Assembly: GCF_003545715.1 (NCBI RefSeq)
Contig: NZ_QVNU01000007.1
Coordinates: 62,001 to 126,000 of the forward strand
DNA from: Taibaiella koreensis
GTDB lineage: Bacteria > Bacteroidota > Bacteroidia > Chitinophagales > Chitinophagaceae
Direction: 5' to 3'
DNA: 64,000 bases
Shown here in pieces: positions 34,818 to 43,118 of this stretch. The notes under the pieces were generated by a model. It worked only from the letters and a program-made list of their open reading frames with translations. It had not been told where the DNA came from and ran no database searches. Within the stretch, counting starts at the first letter, position 1, and every line of letters begins with the position of its first letter. The translations under genes and the position numbers were made by a program.

Positions 34818-37346
34818 ATGCAGCAAAAAATATACCCGGCGCTCATCAGCAGCATGGTATTTCTTTGTTTGATGTGCTCTTGCGGTAAAGCAGGAGCACA
34901 GTTTATTGGTGATACGCTCCTGAATATCACCTATGAAAGTGGTACGATGAGTTCAGGCATAACCGGTGTGAATCCTACCAATGCATCGGCCGCCGATGCG
35001 GCTTATATGGTCTCTCCCGGTGCTACGGGTAACTATGCCATCGCCCATAAGATCGTCCACGGCGATACGGCTTACATGTCCAACGGCGCCTACCGGAGTG
35101 AAAGCGATGCGGACTATGTTCCCCAGGGCCGCTTCCTTCCCGGCGACGAGCGTCGCTATGAATTCAGCGTATTGCTGAAGGACTGGACACTCTGGAACCC
35201 GGGAGATAATGCCGGCGAGACCAATATTTTCCAACTCAAGCTGGTAGGCCCTACTGGGGTACCGCTTCAAATACGCACGCAAAGAAATGCCATAGCGCTC
35301 CGGTACGCTATTGCTCCTTACAAAATCATAGTTCCTGATTTTACGTCGTATGTCAATCAATGGATCCATTTCAGGGTTGATGTGTTGTGGGCCAATACCG
35401 CTACCGGTTATATGAAAACCTATATGAAGCTGCCAGGGCAAAGCGATTTCGTGCTGGTAGACGATCAGTCAGACTACCTTACTTTTTCCGACCTGGGTAA
35501 TACCAGCACGCACGGCTATGTCAAATGGGGCTTGTATGTCACTCCGCCCAACCTCACCCGTATTGCTTATCACGACGATATCAGGATCATTAATCTGAAT
35601 GAGCCACCGGTAGCACCGGGACTGATCTGGGGTGATGGCATTCTTGATGCCAATCCCGGCTATCTTGACGGGCCTTATACCAAAGCCACTACTATAACCA
35701 ATCCCGCTATTTTTGACAATGCAGGTTCTGTGTATATACATCCCTATGTCAAATACCGGGCATCACAAAATATTGTGTATTCCAACAGCACCAATCCGCC
35801 TCCCAATCCTGCCGATAATGTGGTGGGTACGCCCTGGGCCGATTTCTCAAGAGCAACGTTGATTCCCGGTGGCAGCGCCAACGGCGTTCCCGGCCCTGGT
35901 GGTCGTTATTATCTGACCGGCTGGATCAATGCGTCTACGCCAACCACGCCATCCGCTTTAGATACTACCGAATATTACGCCTTTCAACTGGAGCCGAAAG
36001 ATGGTTACTACATCAATTTTAAGGACATAAATTTTACGGTGTACCGTGGCGCCAGCTCAGCTACTACATTTGCGCTACGTTCAAGCCTGGACAATTTTGC
36101 CACCGATATTGCCGCCCCGGTCACGATTACCGGTACCGCCAATACGCCTATAACCTTCGATGCTGCCGCGCTTACCTATGTCAATACGCCGGTTACCTTC
36201 CGCTTGTATCCTTATGGCGCTACCACAACCGGCGGCACCAAGCTTGTCGGCTTGACGGATTTCCGGTTTTTTGGCCAGGTACTATACCCCAGCGATTTTG
36301 GCGATGCGCCCGAAAGCTATGGTACCAGCGGCACGGGGCATCATACCGGAAGCGTTGTTTACTTAGGTGCGCTGCCGCCTGATATGGATACCAGCGGCTT
36401 GTATTCTATGAATGCGCTCAGGGATAATAATGTGGGGACCGATGATGAAGACGGTGTGGCAGCGTTCCCTGCACTGGCGGGTGGAACAGCTACCAGTGTT
36501 GCCGGCTATGCGGTGACGGTCGCCGTACATAATGCTTCCGGTCGCCCCGCCGGTCTCAGCGGCTGGATAGACTGGGATGGCAATGGTCAATTCGACACCA
36601 GTGAATTGGCTACCGCCATCGTGCCCGATGGCGCCACTTCGGTAACGCTCTCCTGGCCCAATGCCACCCTTGGTGGCGGCGATGGCCGAACGGGCACCTA
36701 TGCCCGCTTCCGCATCAGCACCGATACTATAAAGAATAAATTGCCCACCGGTATGGTAAACGATGGGGAGATAGAGGACTATTTTATTGCTTTCACTACG
36801 CCGTTGCCGGTAACCCTTTCATCTTTCGAAGCTTTTAAAGAAAACAATGCTGCTTGGTTACACTGGGAAACATCCTTTGAGCGAAACAGTAACCATTTTG
36901 TTGTCGAAAGAAAAGCCGGGTCGGGGCAATGGCTTACGATAGGCACTGTAAAGGCTTCAGGTAACAGTTACGGAAAAGCGGCTTATCGTTTTAAAGACGT
37001 ATCGCCGGTGACGGGCGTCAATTACTATCGCCTGCATATGGTGGACAGGGATGGCAGCACACAATTGAGCCCGGTAAGGATGCTCGAATTCGATGGCGGC
37101 GCCGGAAGTGTGCTCCTTGTTCCCAATCCTGCTACAAATGAAGCTTCGCTGATGTTTAATGATGAACAACACGGCAGGCTCACGGTGAAAATCCTGACCC
37201 TGGATGGAAAAATAGTCCTGTCGCGAGATATCAGCCATGCCGGCCGGGCTTGTAAGCTGGATCTGTCTTCGCTTACAACAGGCATATATGTAATACGGGT
37301 ACAGGGCGAAGATTTGTGTGAGCAGCTGAAGCTGGTTATACGCTAA
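34818..37346 (+). CDS. Secreted polysaccharide-lyase-like protein with GEVED and T9SS (type A) domains
   Basis: An 842-aa protein with a signal peptide ('SSMVFLCLMCSCGKAGAQ'). Residues about 25-260 look like the jelly roll of heparin-lyase-I or alginate/glucuronan-lyase-like enzymes (PL family fold; 'YRSESDADYVPQGRFLPGDERRY' in parts, 'QWIHFRVDVLWANTATGYMK'). A beta-rich middle part follows, then a GEVED domain (about 500-665; 'WIDWDGNGQFDTSE', 'VNDGEIEDYFIAF'), and the T9SS type A sorting domain closes it ('VPNPATNEASLMFN'). Possibly acts on an acidic polysaccharide outside the cell. Catalytic residues are not certain. An upstream frame to 34767 is rejected in favour of the signal peptide. 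Confidence 0.8.
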   Translation: MQQKIYPALISSMVFLCLMCSCGKAGAQFIGDTLLNITYESGTMSSGITGVNPTNASAADAAYMVSPGATGNYAIAHKIVHGDTAYMSNGAYRSESDADYVPQGRFLPGDERRYEFSVLLKDWTLWNPGDNAGETNIFQLKLVGPTGVPLQIRTQRNAIALRYAIAPYKIIVPDFTSYVNQWIHFRVDVLWANTATGYMKTYMKLPGQSDFVLVDDQSDYLTFSDLGNTSTHGYVKWGLYVTPPNLTRIAYHDDIRIINLNEPPVAPGLIWGDGILDANPGYLDGPYTKATTITNPAIFDNAGSVYIHPYVKYRASQNIVYSNSTNPPPNPADNVVGTPWADFSRATLIPGGSANGVPGPGGRYYLTGWINASTPTTPSALDTTEYYAFQLEPKDGYYINFKDINFTVYRGASSATTFALRSSLDNFATDIAAPVTITGTANTPITFDAAALTYVNTPVTFRLYPYGATTTGGTKLVGLTDFRFFGQVLYPSDFGDAPESYGTSGTGHHTGSVVYLGALPPDMDTSGLYSMNALRDNNVGTDDEDGVAAFPALAGGTATSVAGYAVTVAVHNASGRPAGLSGWIDWDGNGQFDTSELATAIVPDGATSVTLSWPNATLGGGDGRTGTYARFRISTDTIKNKLPTGMVNDGEIEDYFIAFTTPLPVTLSSFEAFKENNAAWLHWETSFERNSNHFVVERKAGSGQWLTIGTVKASGNSYGKAAYRFKDVSPVTGVNYYRLHMVDRDGSTQLSPVRMLEFDGGAGSVLLVPNPATNEASLMFNDEQHGRLTVKILTLDGKIVLSRDISHAGRACKLDLSSLTTGIYVIRVQGEDLCEQLKLVIR

Positions 37347-37375
37347 GCTCAGGCGCCGGAAGTAAGTAGTGATAC

Positions 37376-37502
37376 GAGTATCCGGATATAGGAAACAAAG
37401 CCGGTCCTTGAGCTCGTCGAAAGGACAAAGATGATGCTTCGACAAGCTCAGCAACCGTTATTTAAAAGCAAATTGTATCCTGCTTCCTATATCCGGATAG
37501 TC
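37376..37502. repeat. Interspersed element, copy C
   Basis: Same layout as copy A: TATCCGGATATAGGAAACA at 37379-37397 and TGCTTCCTATATCCGGATA at 37481-37499 (one mismatch to a perfect inverted repeat), with the GAGCTCGTCGAAAGGAC and TTCGACAAGCTCAGCAACC core arms. It lies 30 bp after the T9SS gene. Confidence 0.85.
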
Positions 37503-37723
37503 ACTAATCGTTATTCAAAAAGAGCAATGCTACGGCATTTGCTCTTTTCTTTAATAATGCAGCACAGGAAGGCAGCACAGACCCGAAATGGTTGCTAAGG
37601 AAAGTCAGTTGCGTAAAATAGCTTTGAAAATGGCTGCCATTAAATACCTTAAAAGGAAAGGATCGTACCGCAATAACAAATAATAAAAGAGGAAATTTGT
37701 TTTGTACTTTAAAATGAAGGGAT

Positions 37724-38587
37724 ATGAACAGGAAAGATTTTATGCTCCAAACGGGCGCCGCGATGCTGGCATTCGTGCTGCCGCTAAAGAATACCTATGC
37801 TTTTGGCCCCGATGATCAGACGGCGGGCGCCTGCATTCCGACCACTACCGATATCCTGGGGCCGTACTACCGTCCCGGAGCGCCGTTCCGCAGCGATCTT
37901 ACGATTGCCGGCGATCCGGGTACAATACTGAATTATAAAGGGAAAATAACGGATGAAAATTGCCGGCCGCTGGCAGATGCCATCGTCGATGTATGGCAGG
38001 CCAATAGTGATGCGGCCTACGACGGAACTTCTGCCGATTATAAATATAGAGGTAAGTTTCAGACCGGAGCAGATGGGACCTATTCCTTCCGTTCCGTAAA
38101 GCCGGGCTGGTACCTCAACGGCGGGCAGTACCGCCCGGCGCATATCCATTTCAGGGTCACCAAGGAGGGATATACCGAATTGATCACCCAGCTGTATTTT
38201 GTCGGCGATCCTTACATTGCTAATGATCCCTGGGCCTCCGATCCTGCTGCCGAAAAGCGGATCGTGCCGATAGCTGTAGCCGGTGGGGAAGACACGGCCT
38301 TGTTTGACATTACCCTCCAGGGCAGCACAACAGGGATCGGGGAAAAACAGCAGGCATCGCCCGTAACGCTGGCCCCCAACCCGGTACGGGACCTGCTTTC
38401 ATTCACTTCGCCGGTAACCCTGCAGAATATAGAGGTATGCAATGTTGCAGGTCAATTGGTGCTTTCGGCCTACGGGCTAAATGTAAAGGAATACCGGCTT
38501 CCAGTGCAGTCCTTGCGACGCGGGCTTTATTTTTGCCGGATTGAAACAGCGAAAGGGATCTATGTTCATCGTTTTGTCAAAGAGTAG
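37724..38587 (+). CDS. Intradiol-dioxygenase-like protein fused to a T9SS sorting domain
   Basis: A 287-aa protein. An N-terminal export signal ('MNRKDFMLQTGAAMLAFVLP', twin-arginine-like but with RK) precedes an intradiol ring-cleavage dioxygenase fold (about 35-200): 'ADAIVDVWQANSDAAYDG', 'KPGWYLNGGQYRPAHIHF'. The likely non-haem Fe(III) ligands are Y99, Y130, H140 and H142, all present. The C-terminus (about 215-287) is a T9SS type A sorting domain ('LAPNPVRDLLSF ... LRRGLYFCRIE'). Known intradiol enzymes are cytoplasmic and split catechols; a secreted T9SS form suggests attack on aromatic compounds or lignin-like material outside the cell (inference). Confidence 0.82.
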   Translation: MNRKDFMLQTGAAMLAFVLPLKNTYAFGPDDQTAGACIPTTTDILGPYYRPGAPFRSDLTIAGDPGTILNYKGKITDENCRPLADAIVDVWQANSDAAYDGTSADYKYRGKFQTGADGTYSFRSVKPGWYLNGGQYRPAHIHFRVTKEGYTELITQLYFVGDPYIANDPWASDPAAEKRIVPIAVAGGEDTALFDITLQGSTTGIGEKQQASPVTLAPNPVRDLLSFTSPVTLQNIEVCNVAGQLVLSAYGLNVKEYRLPVQSLRRGLYFCRIETAKGIYVHRFVKE

Positions 38588-38671
38588 CGTAGGGTATATG
38601 CTTTGAAAAAAAACGTCGCAACCTGACAGGAGCCATTTCTCTTCAGTTGGTTCAGCATTGACCAAGCAACA

Positions 38672-38710
38672 ATAAAAAAGATACCGGAAGTGCTCCGGTA
38701 TCTTTTTTAT
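38672..38710. terminator. Bidirectional terminator between convergent genes
   Basis: Perfect 17-bp stem ATAAAAAAGATACCGGA / TCCGGTATCTTTTTTAT with a 5-nt loop; T runs on both strands. Confidence 0.92.
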
Positions 38711-38726
38711 TGCGAAGTGCATGTTT

Positions 38727-40997
38727 TTATTTCAGATGCTGACCGAAGAAACCCATCATGGCTTTGTAGAAATCGATGGTGTTTTCTTCGTGGTGATAGC
38801 CGTGGCCTTCGTTATACTTCACCATATATGGTACATCAAAACCCTTGGCGCGCATGGCTTTTACGATCTGGTCCGATTCATTGATGTTTACACGGGGATC
38901 ATTGGCGCCCTGCGCCACAAACAGCGGTTTGTTGATCTTGTCGAGCTGGTAGAAGGGGGAAACCTCTTTGGCGATCTTCGCTTCTGCGGGATTGTCCAGG
39001 TCATACCAGATCTCCTTAACCATTTCTTTGTAAGGCTTCCAGTATTCGGGGAAGGAAGCAAAGAACGTCTCGATATTGGACACGCCTACATAGTCGACGC
39101 CGCATATGTACAGCTCAGGTGTTTTCACCAGGCCCATCAGGGTAGCATAGCCGCCATGGCTACCACCGTAAATAGCAACCTTATCCTTGTCTACCCAGCC
39201 TTGTGCGATCACATATTTTACGCCGTCTTCCACATCATCCATCAGCTTACGGCCTATCTGCTTAAAGCCGGCGCGAAGAAACGCTTTACCATAGCCGCCG
39301 GAGATCCTGAAGTTCACCTGCAGCGTTGCATAGCCGCGGCTGGCAAACAGCTGCGTTTCGGGATTAAAGCCCCAGCTGTCGCGTATACCCTGCGGACCGC
39401 CATGCGGGTTAACGACCAGGGGTACTCTTTTGCCTTCCAGGGCCGCTTTAGGCAGCGTGATATAGCCATGTATGGTAAGTCCGTCGCGGCTTTTGAAGGT
39501 AATGGGCTTCATCACGGCCATATCTTCTTCCTTCAGCTGCGGCATCAGATCGTACAGCAGGGTGGCTTTTCCGGTTTTGGTATCGTACAGGTAATATTTC
39601 CCATAAAGCTTATCGCTCTGAATAATCACCAGGTACTTATCTTCGTTATCGGTTTGGCTGACGATATTGAACTCATAACCTTTGAATTGCTTTTCCAGGT
39701 TGCTGTAGATCGCTTTAAACGTTTTGCTTACCGGAACGATCTCCACTTTTTCTCCTTCGTAGCCCAGGTAATCGAGCTCCCAGTTCCGTTTTCTGGAAAG
39801 GCCTATGATAGAGGCGTCATAGTCTTTATTGGAAAACACTTCTTTCAATATCTTTTTGGCTTTGAAATCGTATAGCACGATGCGGGTCTTATCACCATCT
39901 ATATTCGTAGTGACATATGCATCGTCAGGATTGGGAGAAGCATAGTTGAAAGCGACGATATTGAAGCCTTCGTCCCATTTGCTTTCCTGCGCCAGATGGA
40001 AATCCTTGTCACCGCTGTTCTTAAAATAAAGCTGTGTCATGGTACCATTTTTCATTTTGGAATAGGCCCTTAAGTTGCCATCCTTATCAAAGTCGTAACC
40101 GGCGATGGGATTGGCCGGGTCGTCGTTGCTGAACAGTTTCTCCATGGCGCCGGTAACCACGTTTACCTTATAAGGCTCGTGCACCTGCTTATTCTCCTTA
40201 TTCATCGAAACGATGATGAAATCTTTCTGCTCTTTAAGGGTCTTGAGGATGCTGGCCTGAACGCCATCGAAGGGTGTGAGGTCCTTGGTGTTGCTGCCGT
40301 CCAGGTTGGTCGCGTATACATGGTAGTTCTCATCACCGCCTTTGTCCATCACATAAGCAAGCCGTCCGTCGTTGATCCATCCATAACCTCTTATCAGCTC
40401 TTCTTTCTCTTCGATGGCGCGGGTAACCTTGCCGGTAGCGGTTTCTTTTACATAAACATGGTTTTTTCCCTGGGCATCCTTTTCCTGGTACGAGAGGTAT
40501 TTGCCGTTGGGCGATAGCTGGAAGCCGGAAGAGGCGGGCTTTTTGAAATAGTCTTCAACAGCATATTTATAATTGCCGTTGCCCAGGTCCATCAGCTTCT
40601 TCAGCTCGGCCTCCGAAGAGGGCAGGGCAGGATCGCCGGGCTTCTTGATCTCTGTTTTTACCAGGTTCAGCGGGAGTTGCTGGCCTCCTTGCTTCAAGGT
40701 TCCTTTGATCTCGTCGCCACTCAATACCCCTTCATAGGTCATGCCGGCCTGTGATACGCCCAGCGTAAGGTTGGGGGAGGTGAACTGAGCTTTGTCCACA
40801 GGAATACCCATGGCGCCCTGGTCGGGAATGTCGAGCGTTGCCGTAAGGCTGCCGTTTTCTTCCTTAAGGTGAAACACCAGGCCGATCTTTGCAGCGCCGG
40901 CGTCCAGCGTGCCTTTCCAGGCGCCACCGATTTGTGCGAATGACTGTACCATACCCAAAAGTACAAGCGGAGCCACTAATAATGATTTTTTCTGCAT
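38727..40997 (-). CDS. S9-family prolyl-oligopeptidase-type serine peptidase, secreted
   Basis: A 756-aa protein with a signal peptide ('LLVAPLVLLGMVQSFAQ'), an extra N-terminal lipocalin-like domain (about 20-115, 'GAWKGTLDAGAAKIGLVFH'), a beta-propeller (about 140-480) and the alpha/beta-hydrolase domain (about 490-756). Catalytic triad: Ser in 'GGSHGGYATLMG', Asp in 'AQGANDPRVN', His in 'NEGHGYHHEEN'. Cleaves short peptides, probably in the periplasm. Length is above the usual S9 because of the N-terminal domain. Confidence 0.92.
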   Translation of the reverse strand: MQKKSLLVAPLVLLGMVQSFAQIGGAWKGTLDAGAAKIGLVFHLKEENGSLTATLDIPDQGAMGIPVDKAQFTSPNLTLGVSQAGMTYEGVLSGDEIKGTLKQGGQQLPLNLVKTEIKKPGDPALPSSEAELKKLMDLGNGNYKYAVEDYFKKPASSGFQLSPNGKYLSYQEKDAQGKNHVYVKETATGKVTRAIEEKEELIRGYGWINDGRLAYVMDKGGDENYHVYATNLDGSNTKDLTPFDGVQASILKTLKEQKDFIIVSMNKENKQVHEPYKVNVVTGAMEKLFSNDDPANPIAGYDFDKDGNLRAYSKMKNGTMTQLYFKNSGDKDFHLAQESKWDEGFNIVAFNYASPNPDDAYVTTNIDGDKTRIVLYDFKAKKILKEVFSNKDYDASIIGLSRKRNWELDYLGYEGEKVEIVPVSKTFKAIYSNLEKQFKGYEFNIVSQTDNEDKYLVIIQSDKLYGKYYLYDTKTGKATLLYDLMPQLKEEDMAVMKPITFKSRDGLTIHGYITLPKAALEGKRVPLVVNPHGGPQGIRDSWGFNPETQLFASRGYATLQVNFRISGGYGKAFLRAGFKQIGRKLMDDVEDGVKYVIAQGWVDKDKVAIYGGSHGGYATLMGLVKTPELYICGVDYVGVSNIETFFASFPEYWKPYKEMVKEIWYDLDNPAEAKIAKEVSPFYQLDKINKPLFVAQGANDPRVNINESDQIVKAMRAKGFDVPYMVKYNEGHGYHHEENTIDFYKAMMGFFGQHLK

Positions 40998-41280
40998 GCT
41001 ATTTGTTTTTGATTGATTGCTGTGTCAGGCAAAAGTAGAACGACCTGTAGTGGCTATAGCCGGAATTAGACAAACATGCCCAATTCTTCGACGAAACCGG
41101 AATGTAGCCTTCCGGTTGTCATGTGCAATAGCACTTATCCGATGGGTGATCCCCCGTAAGGGGTTAGGGTATTACCATGCTGCTCCGGAAAATCATCGTG
41201 CAAAGACAGCAAAGCCGGCGGGACCTTGTGTTATCATTGGGTACATAGACCTAAGGACAGTACAACAGTAAAGAAAAAAA

Positions 41281-41313
41281 TTTGGTGATTTGAAAAAGCC
41301 GTCGTTATCTTTG
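41281..41313 (+). promoter_or_regulatory. Promoter of the SAM-I riboswitch transcript
   Basis: TTTG (41281-41284), 21-bp spacer, TATCTTTG (41306-41313). Transcription should start near 41320, about 20 nt before the riboswitch. Confidence 0.75.
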
Positions 41314-41340
41314 CACCCGAAGTTCTTTTTTACTATTGCT

Positions 41341-41441
41341 ACTTATCCAGAAAGGTGGAGGGAAATGGCCCGACGATACCTTAGCAACCTATACCAGATA
41401 TAAGGTGCTAATTCCAACTTGCGCAAGCAGGGCAGATAAGT
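41341..41441 (+). ncRNA. SAM-I (S-box) riboswitch
   Basis: All core parts are there: P1 strands ACTTATC and GATAAGT close the element, and inside are AGGTGGAGGGA, GGCCC, TTAGCAACC and AAGGTGCTAATTCC. This is the S-adenosylmethionine aptamer. It is followed by a terminator hairpin at 41483, so SAM binding should stop transcription before the PLP-enzyme gene at 41597. Confidence 0.95.
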
Positions 41442-41482
41442 CAGGTCATAGCTTTTGCAAGATCAATTCAACCTCTTGATAC

Positions 41483-41514
41483 AAGCTCATCTGATTTATC
41501 AGGTGAGCTTTTTT
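41483..41514 (+). terminator. Riboswitch-controlled terminator
   Basis: AAGCTCATCTGAT / ATCAGGTGAGCTT (one G-T pair), followed by TTTT. It lies 42 nt after the aptamer and is the expected expression platform; a competing antiterminator with the 3' side of P1 was not worked out. Confidence 0.85.
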
Positions 41515-41596
41515 ATGCTCATCTGGTAAAGTCCTTTCCGGAAGGTATGCAAAACTGTTTAATCATTTTTGTCCACCTGTTTAATCAAAGAAAGCG

Positions 41597-42790
41597 ATGA
41601 GCACAACCACGCAAATCCTGAGCAGCATCCCTGTAGATGCGCTCACCGGCGCGATCAGCGTCCCCATTTACCAAACCGCAACTTTTGTACAAGAGGCGCC
41701 CGGCGTCAACAAGGGCTACGACTATTCCCGCAGCGGCAATCCTACCCGTGCAGCCCTGGAGGAGGTGTTGGCCGGTCTGGAAGGCGGCGCCACCGGCCTT
41801 GCATTTGCCAGCGGCCTGGCGGCTATCGATACCGTATTGAAGCTGCTGAAAAGCGGTGATGAGATACTGGCCGTCGACGATATCTACGGTGGCGCCTATC
41901 GCCTGTTTACCCATGTTTATGAAAAATTCGGTATCCATATCCGCTATATCGACACCAGCGATGTGGTGCTGGTGCAGCGTTCCATAACACCGGCTACCCG
42001 TCTCATATGGCTGGAATCGCCTACCAACCCTACATTGAAGGTATCCGACATCAAGGCTATAGCCAGCCTTGCCAAAGCGCATGGCGCCTGGCTTTGCGTC
42101 GACAATACCTTTACCTCCCCGGTGCTGCAAAAGCCCCTGGCGCTGGGTGCCGACATCGTGGTGCATAGCGCTACCAAATACCTGGGCGGCCACAGCGATC
42201 TGATCGCCGGCGCCATAGTAGCCAAAGACCCCGAGCTGGGCGCCCGCCTGAAGTTCCTGCAGAATGCTGCAGGCAATGTGCTCGGACCTTTCGACAGCTG
42301 GTTGGTATTGCGCGGCCTGGAAACCCTGCCGCTGCGGGTACGCCAGCAATCGCAATCGGCATGGGCTATAGCGCAGTACTTGGAGACGCATGAAGCCGTA
42401 GCTGCTGTATATTATCCGGGGTTGACTTCACATCCTAATCATGAGCTGGCAAGCCGGCAACAGAAAGGCTTCGGCGGTGTAATCAGTTTCCGACTGAAAC
42501 AGGACGACCAGCAATCGGCCACCGCTTTCCTGAAAACACTGCACTTGTTCCACCTGGCCGAAAGCCTGGGCGGCGTCAAAAGCCTGTGCTGTCTGCCCTG
42601 TGAAATGACCCATAAGTCTGTGCCTCGCGAAAAACGTTTGCTGACGGGCGTTACCGATGGTTTCATTCGTTTATCGGTAGGCATAGAGGAAACAGAAGAC
42701 CTGATCGCCGACCTGGAACAGGCCTTTGAAAGGTTGGCCGGTAACGGCATTGAAGCAGGTATACCGGAACATTTGCTGGCAACCGCCTGA
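41597..42790 (+). CDS. Cystathionine gamma-synthase-type PLP enzyme (trans-sulfuration)
   Basis: A 397-aa Cys/Met-metabolism PLP enzyme. It shows 'YDYSRSGNPTRAALEEVLAG', 'SPTNPTLKVSDI', the PLP-lysine motif 'HSATKYLGGHSDLIAGA', and 'CEMTHKSVP' with 'IRLSVGIEETEDLIADLEQA' at the C-terminus. It makes or breaks cystathionine, or uses an activated homoserine. The SAM-I riboswitch upstream points to methionine synthesis, so gamma-synthase or O-acyl-homoserine lyase is more likely than the lyase. Alternative start codons were not needed. Confidence 0.88.
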   Translation: MSTTTQILSSIPVDALTGAISVPIYQTATFVQEAPGVNKGYDYSRSGNPTRAALEEVLAGLEGGATGLAFASGLAAIDTVLKLLKSGDEILAVDDIYGGAYRLFTHVYEKFGIHIRYIDTSDVVLVQRSITPATRLIWLESPTNPTLKVSDIKAIASLAKAHGAWLCVDNTFTSPVLQKPLALGADIVVHSATKYLGGHSDLIAGAIVAKDPELGARLKFLQNAAGNVLGPFDSWLVLRGLETLPLRVRQQSQSAWAIAQYLETHEAVAAVYYPGLTSHPNHELASRQQKGFGGVISFRLKQDDQQSATAFLKTLHLFHLAESLGGVKSLCCLPCEMTHKSVPREKRLLTGVTDGFIRLSVGIEETEDLIADLEQAFERLAGNGIEAGIPEHLLATA

Positions 42791-42867
42791 TCAATACCCC
42801 GTCCCGGGCGCTGAAAATGGCCACCGGTAAGGGTTATAGAGATCGTCAATGGTAGCTTTAAATTTAA

Positions 42868-42900
42868 TTTGGAAAATAAGAACGGAAAACTTTAGCTTTG
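42868..42900 (+). promoter_or_regulatory. Promoter of the Cys-leader/homoserine dehydrogenase operon
   Basis: TTTG (42868-42871), 21-bp spacer, TAGCTTTG (42893-42900). Same spacing as the SAM-I promoter. The predicted start is near 42907, about 60 nt before the leader ORF. Confidence 0.75.
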
Positions 42901-42968
42901 TAAGAACACTTGCAAGCCTTTGCAAATACACAATGGATCGCACAATAAATTATACTACACGAATTCGA

Positions 42969-42988
42969 ATGACGCAGCCCTGCGTCAT
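42969..42988 (+). promoter_or_regulatory. Perfect inverted repeat covering the leader start codon
   Basis: ATGACGCAG-CC-CTGCGTCAT. In RNA this gives an 8-bp stem with a 4-nt loop that hides the start codon of the leader peptide; in DNA it could be an operator. Confidence 0.7.
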
Positions 42989-43013
42989 GTGTAGCTGTTG
43001 TTATTGCTGCTGA
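42969..43013 (+). CDS. Cysteine-rich leader peptide (14 aa), candidate cysteine attenuator
   Basis: The frame ATG...TGA encodes MTQPCVMCSCCYCC, with six Cys codons in 14, five of them within the last seven codons. It lies about 60 nt into the transcript from the promoter at 42868 and 105 bp before the OsmC-like gene. Leader ORFs loaded with the codon of a nutrient amino acid are the classical sign of ribosome-mediated control, and Cys-rich ones are known upstream of sulfur genes in mycobacteria. Its start codon lies in the palindrome 42969-42988. Ribosome stalling at Cys codons when charged Cys-tRNA is low would then affect downstream expression (inference). No obvious terminator follows, so translational control is as likely as attenuation. 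Confidence 0.8.
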   Translation: MTQPCVMCSCCYCC

Positions 43014-43118
43014 TATCCTGTATCCTTTTTTCTTTTCCCTTTTCTTTTGAATGTTCTGTTGCTTGCCTGTAAAGGGTTGTAGCTGCTAACCATTTATCAT
43101 CTTTTTATTTTTCCGATC

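Noticed and set aside
38721-39875. 384-codon frame opposite the S9 peptidase
   Set aside because: Shadow; the minus strand has a full catalytic triad.
41017-41271. 84-codon frame upstream of the SAM-I promoter
   Set aside because: No domain or start signal, and it ends before the promoter; taken as chance.
41547-41600. 17-codon frame between the riboswitch terminator and the PLP-enzyme gene
   Set aside because: Overlaps the start codon as ATGA but has no codon bias for Met or Cys and no other sign of being a leader peptide.
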